Source of the DNA: Bacillus sp. P14.5
GTDB lineage: Bacteria; Bacillota; Bacilli; Bacillales; Bacillaceae_B
Assembly (NCBI RefSeq): GCF_003316765.1
Contig: NZ_NIJF01000073.1
Location: forward strand, 62,001 to 126,000
Reading direction: 5' to 3'
DNA length: 64,000 bases
Below the pieces are notes generated by a model. The model was not told where the DNA came from and ran no database searches. It saw only the letters and a program-made list of their open reading frames with translations. Each line of letters starts with the position of its first letter. The first letter of the stretch is position 1. Position numbers and translations under genes: made by a program. Below are positions 8,403 to 15,436 of the stretch, piece by piece.

Positions 8403-9295
8403 TCATTTACTCTCCTTTCAAATTCATCTACTAAAATTGTTAATTCTTGAATTTTAGAACTTTGAGAGTCTGTGATAAAGTATTCTGCCTGTTTGGGAAG
8501 ATGGCTATTGTAAACAAAAGAACTATCAAAGAAGTTTATACCTAAATTTTGAACTTTCTTAGATTCAATAATTTTAGTTTTTAAATTTTGAATACCAGTG
8601 CTAAGTTGTTGTAAATCTGAAAATACAACTCCTAGGGATTTTAATTCTCTTCCTGAGAAATAAACATGATGATGGTCTTTAATTTGTTTAACTACTTGGT
8701 CTAGCATATCAATTCCTAATACAGAGTAAGAATCTGGTCTAGTAGGTGTTATATAAAAATCACTTGTAATAAGTGCAGCTATTGTGTAGTTGGAATATGT
8801 AGGTGGACAATCTATAAAGATAAAATCGAATTCATTCTTTAGATTATGTCTACTAACATAATTAAAGAGATGGTTTTCTATACTTGAGTTCCTCTCTGAA
8901 AAAACTGATTTTAATGTTCCAGGAATAATTGAAATATTCTCATCAAGTTTTAGAATACAATCTTCTTTAGTTAATTCAGAAACTTTTCCGGGTGTAAATA
9001 GCTTATGTATTGATGCGTTGGTATAATATTTCTTTCTAACTTCTATATTAGTACCTATAGTATTTTCAGCAAATTCATCTAATTCAAGTAAATCTTCCTG
9101 ACTATAATTATACTTACGGAAAAATGATTGGGTTAAATTTGACTGTGGATCTAAATCGATAAACAACATTTTTTTATTTCTTTTAGTTGCAAGGTAATAG
9201 CCTATTTCCTTTGTGAGAGTAGTTTTTCCGACTCCACCTTTCATGTTAATAAATGAAATTACTTTTGCTTGGTCCCTAATCTCAGTTTCTGTCAT
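8399..9295 (-). CDS. ParA/Soj-type ATPase
   Basis: A 298-residue deviant-Walker ATPase. FINMKGGVGKTTLTKEIGYYL (residues 15-35) is the KGGVGKTT Walker A with the signature Lys. LFIDLDPQSNLTQSF is the A' motif and FDFIFIDCPPTYSNYTI the Walker B region. A strong AGGAGG lies seven bases before the ATG. Plasmid and chromosome ParA proteins form ATP-dependent dimers on DNA and move cargo. With two unknown genes in tight overlap and no parS-like array visible nearby, this could be the partition operon of an integrated element or a defence cassette using ParA as regulator. Confidence 0.9.
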   Translation of the reverse strand: MTETEIRDQAKVISFINMKGGVGKTTLTKEIGYYLATKRNKKMLFIDLDPQSNLTQSFFRKYNYSQEDLLELDEFAENTIGTNIEVRKKYYTNASIHKLFTPGKVSELTKEDCILKLDENISIIPGTLKSVFSERNSSIENHLFNYVSRHNLKNEFDFIFIDCPPTYSNYTIAALITSDFYITPTRPDSYSVLGIDMLDQVVKQIKDHHHVYFSGRELKSLGVVFSDLQQLSTGIQNLKTKIIESKKVQNLGINFFDSSFVYNSHLPKQAEYFITDSQSSKIQELTILVDEFERRVNE

Positions 9296-9606
9296 TGCAG
9301 TTCCTCCTGTTTTATGAAATTGAAAATTACAATATTAAAAGCTTAAAGTTAAAGGTTATTATTTATTCGTATATTCGCTAACTTAATAGTAAGGGGAAGA
9401 AATTATAATTTGTTTTAATCATAACATTTCTAGTATTGAAAATGTTACCATTATATTTTGATCCAAATCAGATAGGAGTAGTGTCAATTGTGTAAAGATA
9501 TTGCTTAACATTAAACACTAATCATTTACTAGCAAAATATTAAAAGATTTTAAAGTTCTAAAAGTTTTTTGACTCTAATTTGAACTAATCTTCAATAAAC
9601 AACCTG
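9296..9606. other. AT-rich intergenic region upstream of parA-like gene
   Basis: No gene seen. The part next to 9295 must hold the parA promoter. AT content is very high and there is no obvious repeat array that would mark a centromere. Confidence 0.5.
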
Positions 9607-9608
9607 AA

Positions 9609-9656
9609 AATCAAACAAGACCCCTGCCTATTAATAGGCAGGGGTCTTGTTTGATT
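9609..9656 (-). terminator. Strong hairpin directly 3' of the tRNA-like gene
   Basis: A perfect 20-bp inverted repeat (arms 9609-9628 and 9637-9656) with an 8-nt loop, TATTAATA. Read on the minus strand it begins two bases after the discriminator base of the tRNA-like RNA and is followed by TTCAGG, so the U-tract is short. It is probably a terminator, but could be a structural part of the RNA. Confidence 0.8.
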
Positions 9657-9657
9657 A

Positions 9658-9761
9658 TGGAAGTGACGGGACTCGAACCCGCATACATCCCTATTTAAAC
9701 TGCATCCTTCGATTGATGGATGCAGTTTAAATAGGGTGTTCAGCCATTGAACTACACTTCC
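9658..9761 (-). tRNA. tRNA-like RNA with a 19-bp anticodon arm
   Basis: On the minus strand a full cloverleaf can be drawn. Acceptor stem: GGAAGTG with CACTTCC (7 bp), then U8-A9. D arm: GTTC-AATGGCT-GAAC, with the conserved GG. T arm: GCGGG-TTCGAGT-CCCGT, with the canonical TTCGAGT loop. The variable loop is 6 nt and the discriminator is A; no CCA is encoded. Where a 5-bp anticodon stem is expected there is instead a perfect 19-bp stem (9689-9707 with 9718-9736) and a 10-nt loop, ATCAATCGAA. The 7-nt loop with U33 needed for decoding is absent. It cannot read codons as drawn. Body arms resemble tRNA-Gly-like sequences. It has its own promoter and terminator, arguing for an expressed pseudo-tRNA or decoy rather than a broken gene. 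Confidence 0.8.
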
Positions 9762-9777
9762 GTATATATCTATCTCT

Positions 9778-9805
9778 ATTATAGCGATATTTTCATTATT
9801 TTCAA
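9778..9805 (-). promoter_or_regulatory. Sigma-A promoter of the tRNA-like gene
   Basis: On the minus strand TTGAAA (9800-9805) and a perfect TATAAT (9778-9783) are separated by 16 nt. Transcription would start near 9771, about ten bases before the cloverleaf. Confidence 0.75.
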
Positions 9806-9822
9806 GTAACATCCAAATGTAA

Positions 9823-10772
9823 TTAAATATAGACTAATCTGTGGCTAAGTAAAAAATTCTCTATTTCTTGTGTAGTAGAAGGGACTGGCAGGTCAAGTTT
9901 TTTAACATATCTCTCAATCTGTTTAGCTCTCTGAACAGAGTCAGTCTTTAATGTGCGTCCCTTTTCTTTCCACTTTTCAATGAAAATTCTTTCTGCCTTT
10001 TGTGATGTAGAAAACTCAACATCACAAGTAGAAATTATCTTAATAATAATATCACAAAAACCTACTATCCCTCTTAAATCAATCTTTACACTTTGGCCTA
10101 TGTCATTACTAGTTAAGGGATGGTGAACGGGAACTTCATTGACCCCTAGGTTTGTTACATCAGCCACTATTGAAAACTCATTATAAGCATCAATTAGTCT
10201 TTGATTAATCTTTCCACCATTATGCATAATAGAATTTCTACATTCCTTAAAATATCTATAACACTTCATTAAGCTTTCAATATTATTAATTCGGTATTTC
10301 CGTGAATTTTGCAACTGAGAATAAAATGCATTTTTTAACATGGTAGAATGAGGGGTGCATATCCTATTGATAGCTGGCATAATGCCTGTAGGATTGCCCG
10401 TACGAGGATTTGTATTAGTTGGAAACTGAAGGTCTTTTTCTAGGTTGTTTGTTTCATTGAGTTCGGCAGTTATTTCTGTACACCAGGATTCATGAATTGC
10501 AAAAATATTTGTGAGAATTACTTTTGAAAATTGTTCACATTGATGAGACCATTCATAATCTATATATATTTTTTTAGGTTTGTTTGAACACCACTACCTT
10601 CTACAAACCTGCTATAAATTTCACGATCGGTAGCATCCGGTTTAAGTGTAAGATATTCCCCTACCTGCCCTCTTAAGTTCCACATCGCGGCAGTGGTAGG
10701 CCAAACGAAATTAAATAAATCGGTAATCTCTTTATATGCGTTTTTAGAAGAATTAAAGAATAAAAATGACAT
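9823..10772 (-). CDS. HEPN-like protein with RX4H motif, frameshifted at an A7 run
   Basis: The N-terminal frame starts at 10772 (MSFLFFNSSKNAYKEITD, AAGGAA upstream) and stops at a TAG near 10560. The second frame is open from just past that point down to 9823. They meet at A7 on the coding strand (T7 at 10569-10575). Removing one A gives QTNLKK-IYIDYEWSHQ and one protein of about 316 residues. The region YFKECRNSIMHNGG carries RNSIMH, the R-x4-H motif of HEPN-domain ribonucleases, in a helical setting. HEPN proteins often cleave tRNA or mRNA in toxin or defence systems. The tRNA-like gene begins about 60 bases downstream on the same strand. The family is not recognised beyond HEPN, and the substrate is unknown. 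Confidence 0.6.
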
Positions 10773-11466
10773 ATTAGTTAGGTTCCTTTCTGTTGTAGTG
10801 TTATTTTATTTTCTATGCCATCTTATCTTATCATTAACTATGAAGTTGATACTATAAAAAATATTGCTCATGGCATATATTTGGGAGGCTCATAGTTAAA
10901 TAGTAGAATCTCTCCTTGCTATAGTTAAAATCAAAGCAAATCTTCAGTATATTAGATATCGGATGTTGCACTATTATTGGACTCAACCATTACATTGGTG
11001 CATAGGCCTCAAGATTTCTCCGTGGTTGAGAAAATACCATGCAAATGAGAGGCTACTAGGAACAGGCTACACATTTATCCAATAACTTCTATCTGGAAGG
11101 TTTTGCTTTTTCTCTTTGTAATTGAGCAAAACCATCCAACACCTGAGCCTTTTAGTTACTGCATTGCTCTTGGACAGGGAAAAGAAAATAAAAATCACTT
11201 TTTCTGTCTACACCGATAAGCTACTGAGATAAGGGCAACCTCGTCTCTGATTATATCTCTTGGAGGAGTTAACCTGTCCTAGTGGCGCTTTCAATGTATG
11301 AGGGAATGGTATTAACATCCACTTCGTAGTAGGAGTCTTTCCCCTAGAAATCAATGTTAAGGGTTCTGTAGCTATTAATGAAACCTTAGCGCCACATGGC
11401 GAAGTTCATAAATAATGCACATCCCTAATTATTCTATCTGATATAATGATGAAAAAAGACAGCTTC
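10773..11466. other. Long region without a gene, several hairpins
   Basis: No frame of useful length. A hairpin at 11092-11138 (TGGA-A-GGTTTTGCT with AGCAAAACC-A-TCCA) is well formed. A 7-bp inverted pair, GTGGCGC and GCGCCAC, spans about 11283-11396. It could be a noncoding RNA or a decayed gene. Confidence 0.4.
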
Positions 11467-13182
11467 CTATTCGGAGCTGTCTTTTCGTTGTAGCTTATCT
11501 AAATTTTTTAACAAAGTAGATGCTATACCTTTAGCTAATAGTGGAGGAACTGCATTTCCTACTTGCTGATATTGTTCATCTTTCCGTCCATAAAACCTAA
11601 AAGAATCTTGGAAAGATTGTAGCCTTGCAGCTTCTCTAACGCTCAACGCTCTTGCCTTTCTTGGATGCTGCCACATTGACTTCCGAACGTTTACAACAGT
11701 GGGAGAGGGTTCGTCGTAATTTAACCTCAGGTATACAGTGTTTTGAGTTCTAGAAGCATCGCTATAGCTAGATTTCAGCTCATCGGAAAGACTGTGGAAA
11801 TTCTTTCCGTTGGTCATTCTTATCTCTTCAAACCTTCTTTGGATAAGAGGTGAACTATTAGTGTTTATGTGGTTGTGTAATGTATCAGTATGATTCAACT
11901 TTTCTCTATAGTATCCTACCAAAGGCGATTTAAATTGTTTTGCTGAATAGATTTCCGCATTATACTCAAACAAGTCCTTTTGAGGTTCTATATCTTCTAA
12001 ATCTAAAATCGCATCTTTAACAGTGTATTTGTCTGAGGGTAATTCATCGGGTAAATCTAATTCTAAATTTCTATTCTTAACTCCCATCATAATAAATCTT
12101 TTTCTTTTTTGTGGAACGCCATATTTAGAAGAATCTAAAACTTTATATTTTACCGAATAGCCATAATGAATAAAGACTTTTTCAAGATAATCTACCAAGT
12201 TGTAGGAATACACTTTTGCTTTAGCTACAATAAATTCGCTTTCTTGCAAAATATCTAATTTTAAACAATCAATTTCTTCATCTTTTAATTCCTGACAACG
12301 AGTAAGAAATCGATTATACTCATTAAATTTAACAAAAGATGTTATTAAGTCATCAGATGTAATTGACTCTTTCAATAGTTGAGACAAAAATTGCTTAATA
12401 TCTATTAACAAATCGACTAAAATTGGATTTTGAGTAGGATAATTTGAAATTAGACTCAGTGTTTCTTCGATTTCACCTATTTCTTTTTTGTTCTTAAGCT
12501 CTATTCGGTTACTCTTTGAAAATCTGCGTTGAAGGGTTCTTAACCTTATTAATAAATCAGTTTGGCTAATAATAGGTAGTGGCACATCAGAAAGTGCATG
12601 AATTTCTGTAAAAAATTCCTGTGTAAGATTATTTGTTTTGAGCAATTCGATGTTATCAAGTTGATAAATAGGATTCTCTTCGCTGGTTAATGATTTTAAA
12701 TGCGAAATGGAACTATAGTCACCTTTTGCTGCATGTTTATTTTTAGTCACAAAAAACTTGTGAGTTGAAGATTGCATAGTTTTAACGTTTTCCATTACAA
12801 AAGCTATTGGCTTTATCTCATCAATTGCTCTGACGAACTCCTTTACCAACTGGTTGTTACCTGATATTAAATAATTTTTTTGACGGTTAGCGTTAGAAAA
12901 TCCCTGGCATGGAGGTCCACCAACTACAACTGTAGAACCAGAGTCTAATTGAAGATATTCTTTCACCTGCTTAAAGATAATCTTAGTTATATCACTTTTA
13001 CCGTCTTTATCACGGAGAATTATTTCTTGGTTATTTCCATGATTTTTAATATATGTCTTTTGGGCTGCGTCATTTATTTCAATGGCTCCAGCCACCTTGA
13101 ATTTTCCGGTTTGTTCAAAACCATTACTTAGTCCGCCAGCTCCTGCAAATAAATCCAATAAGTTATATATCTTCTTTTTCAT
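11467..13182 (-). CDS. DNA cytosine-5 methyltransferase
   Basis: A 571-residue m5C methyltransferase. Motif I is DLFAGAGGLSNGFEQTG (residues 8-24) and motif IV GGPPCQGFSNANR holds the catalytic Cys. Motif VI is FVMENVKT and motif VIII QKRKRFIMMGVK. Motifs IX-X are ARALSVREAARLQSF and QVGNAVPPLLAKGIA. Roughly 180 residues (about 150-330) of helical sequence are inserted between motifs VI and VIII, making the enzyme longer than the usual 330-450. The target-recognition region lies before motif IX. It is paired with a Vsr gene upstream and a divergent MutL/Z1/PD-(D/E)XK/AIPR operon. In that setting it would mark self DNA. Transfer of methyl from SAM to cytosine C5 is the expected reaction; the sequence specificity cannot be read. 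Confidence 0.93.
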   Translation of the reverse strand: MKKKIYNLLDLFAGAGGLSNGFEQTGKFKVAGAIEINDAAQKTYIKNHGNNQEIILRDKDGKSDITKIIFKQVKEYLQLDSGSTVVVGGPPCQGFSNANRQKNYLISGNNQLVKEFVRAIDEIKPIAFVMENVKTMQSSTHKFFVTKNKHAAKGDYSSISHLKSLTSEENPIYQLDNIELLKTNNLTQEFFTEIHALSDVPLPIISQTDLLIRLRTLQRRFSKSNRIELKNKKEIGEIEETLSLISNYPTQNPILVDLLIDIKQFLSQLLKESITSDDLITSFVKFNEYNRFLTRCQELKDEEIDCLKLDILQESEFIVAKAKVYSYNLVDYLEKVFIHYGYSVKYKVLDSSKYGVPQKRKRFIMMGVKNRNLELDLPDELPSDKYTVKDAILDLEDIEPQKDLFEYNAEIYSAKQFKSPLVGYYREKLNHTDTLHNHINTNSSPLIQRRFEEIRMTNGKNFHSLSDELKSSYSDASRTQNTVYLRLNYDEPSPTVVNVRKSMWQHPRKARALSVREAARLQSFQDSFRFYGRKDEQYQQVGNAVPPLLAKGIASTLLKNLDKLQRKDSSE

Positions 13183-13347
13183 TCATAATCACTTCCCACA
13201 AATCTTTCTTATATAAGCAGCATAGTCTAAAAGTGGTGATAGAGCAACTATTTATTATAAAACCAGGAGGGGCGTGGTGTCTAGTTGACATTCCAGATTA
13301 ATTTCTTTTTTGCTTTGTGGGTTGATTTACCTGAAGAATTAAGAGTT

Positions 13348-13761
13348 TTATTCTTTAGCATGTTTTATAAAGGAGACCACTTTATCTATGGTAAGGTCAT
13401 AATCCTTTTTAAATTCATGTTCCCAAATTCGTATAAGCTCCCAATTATTTTCAAGGTAATATTTGTTTATTTCCTTGTCCCTTTCCTGGTTCCTCTTTAA
13501 TTTTTTCAACCAATAATCCTGATTTGATTTCGGCATATTTCCATGCGAAGGACAGACATGCCAAAAGCACGAGTCGATAAATATGACTACTTTATATTTC
13601 TTAATTGCAATGTCTGGCTTTCCAGGCAGAGATTTAACATTCTTCCTGAACCGAATTCCTTTTTGCCATAACTCTCGCGAAACTCTATTTTCTAATTTAG
13701 ATTGTGACCTTATTGCTTTCATATTTTTCGTCCTTTGTTCTCTAGTAAGGTTGTCAGTCAT
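13348..13761 (-). CDS. vsr: Very short patch repair endonuclease (Vsr)
   Basis: I choose the ATG at 13761 (MTDNLTREQRTKNMKAIRSQ) behind a GAGGG. A TTG three codons upstream is the alternative. The Vsr pattern is clear: NMKAIRSQSKLENRVSRELW, GKPDIAIKKYKVVIFIDSCF, FWHVCPSHGNMPKSNQDYW and NNWELIRIWEHEF. The Asp of the PDI motif and the FWH His belong to the nicking site. Vsr enzymes cut beside T:G mismatches left by deamination of 5-methylcytosine, so the gene fits its m5C methyltransferase neighbour. About 137 residues, normal for the family. Confidence 0.92.
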   Translation of the reverse strand: MTDNLTREQRTKNMKAIRSQSKLENRVSRELWQKGIRFRKNVKSLPGKPDIAIKKYKVVIFIDSCFWHVCPSHGNMPKSNQDYWLKKLKRNQERDKEINKYYLENNWELIRIWEHEFKKDYDLTIDKVVSFIKHAKE

Positions 13762-13948
13762 ATATATCAAATCCCTCTTTCATATACATAAATTTTTCCC
13801 TTCAAAAGGATCGAAGAAACAATAAATAAATAGGAAATTAAAAAAATGTTCTTCAAATACTTGCATTTGATAACAGGAATCTAAGGAGCAGCTGTATTTA
13901 AGTATTAAACCTGCTAGAATAATGTATATGGAATCCAATTGGAAATAG

Positions 13949-15436
13949 GTGAACTATATGAATGAAGTAACAACACAACCATCGGCTGCTCCTGTGATTC
14001 AGGCATTAAGAAGTATTGGATACAACTCTCAGACAGCTATAGCTGATTTAATAGACAATAGTATTGATGCAAAAGCACTTAATATTAGCCTTGAATTTTC
14101 ATATAACGAAGGTAACGGCTCTATTAAAATTATAGATAATGGTAATGGTATGGATGATAAGGAACTACAAACAGCAATGACCATTGGATCTAAAGACCCA
14201 AGAGATAGACGCGAGCGTGATGAATTAGGTAGATTTGGAATGGGGTTAAAAACTGCTGCTTTTTCTTTAGGGAAGAGATTAACTGTTGTTAGCAAAAAGG
14301 ACTCTAAGGTTTCTGTTAGGTGTTGGGACTTGGACCATGTTAGTGAAAAGAATGAATGGCTGCTGTATACCTCGATTCCTGAAGATATTTCCTTGAGTTT
14401 TGATGAAATACAGGGCGATAACGGAACTGTTGTGCTTATAGATAAACTAGATAGATTCTGTGGTTATGGGACTAAAAATATAGTCAAATCAAGTAGTTTC
14501 TATAGTAAGGTGAATCGTATTCAGAAGTATCTAGAGTTGGTTTTTCACGTTTTGTTAGAAAGAGAAATTCTCATAGAGATTAACGGTAATCAACTGCTAA
14601 GATGGAACCCATTCTTAGAAGGGAATCCTAGATGTTATGAAGGTGAGGTTCAATATCTTCAGTTAAATGGAAAAAAGGTAGTGGTTACTCCTTATGTACT
14701 TCCACACCCATCAACTTTTAATAAGAAGGAGCATAGAGAAGCAGGTGGCATTAAAGGATGGAGAGATCACCAAGGTTTTTACATTTATAGAGAGGATAGA
14801 TTGGTTTCATTTGGCGATTGGTTTGGATTGTTTCCTAAAGATGCAATCTCAGAACTAGTCAGAATAAAAGTGGATTTTACAAATGAAGCTGATGAAGAGT
14901 GGAAGTTAGACGTCAAGAAATCCACTGTCACCATCCCAGAAGATATTAAGGAAGCTTTAGCAGCAATTGCGAAATACTATAGACAACTTTCTCAAGAAAT
15001 AATGCTGTATAGAACTAGAGCATCACGAACCGGTGAAAAAGTTAAAGGTTCTTTGAATACTTGGGAATTACAATCTGATGAAAATATTAGCAATTACGTG
15101 CTTAACAGGAACCACCCTGTATTGATGCATATTTTAAAGGAGTTAGATGATGGAGTAAAACGGAAATTAAATCTCTATCTAAAGTTAATTGAGTTAGGAT
15201 CACCAAACAATCTATTGAAGACAGAATCAATGGTTAAACAGGAGAGGCAAACGGTCGATGAAAGCCAGAGAAAAACAATCATTGAGTATGCAGAAATACT
15301 TATGAATTCCGGAATGGAAGCAAGCCTGGATCAAATCTCCGAGTCCATATCATTAATGAGCGGATTTGAGAGCATAGAGATTCATACAATAAAAGATATA
15401 TTGCAGAAAGAAGTTGATGCTAGTGTCAAATTTTGA
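13949..15436 (+). CDS. MutL/MORC-like GHKL ATPase of Mza-type defence system
   Basis: A 495-residue GHKL ATPase. Bergerat motifs: AIADLIDNSIDA (motif I, with Glu replaced in the usual E-x2-D-N by the L-I-D-N form), IIDNGNGMD (motif II) and RFGMGLKTAAFSLGKRLTVV (motif III). Start: MNEVTTQPSAAPVIQALRS; an ATG six bases upstream is possible. It is the first gene of a four-gene plus-strand operon and overlaps the Z1 gene. Published comparative work placed such MutL/MORC-related ATPases with Z1 helicases, DUF4420 nucleases, AIPR proteins and methylases in restriction-like clusters; Mza was later shown to be anti-phage. A role in ATP-gated activation of the nuclease is inference. Confidence 0.9.
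   Translation: MNYMNEVTTQPSAAPVIQALRSIGYNSQTAIADLIDNSIDAKALNISLEFSYNEGNGSIKIIDNGNGMDDKELQTAMTIGSKDPRDRRERDELGRFGMGLKTAAFSLGKRLTVVSKKDSKVSVRCWDLDHVSEKNEWLLYTSIPEDISLSFDEIQGDNGTVVLIDKLDRFCGYGTKNIVKSSSFYSKVNRIQKYLELVFHVLLEREILIEINGNQLLRWNPFLEGNPRCYEGEVQYLQLNGKKVVVTPYVLPHPSTFNKKEHREAGGIKGWRDHQGFYIYREDRLVSFGDWFGLFPKDAISELVRIKVDFTNEADEEWKLDVKKSTVTIPEDIKEALAAIAKYYRQLSQEIMLYRTRASRTGEKVKGSLNTWELQSDENISNYVLNRNHPVLMHILKELDDGVKRKLNLYLKLIELGSPNNLLKTESMVKQERQTVDESQRKTIIEYAEILMNSGMEASLDQISESISLMSGFESIEIHTIKDILQKEVDASVKF

Noticed and set aside
9658..9761. Group I intron or archaeal-type intron in a tRNA
   Set aside because: The insert is a simple perfect stem of 48 bases; no group I core and no bulge-helix-bulge motif.
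9585..9812. 75-codon open frame over the tRNA-like gene
   Set aside because: It runs through the terminator and cloverleaf; the palindromes explain it better.
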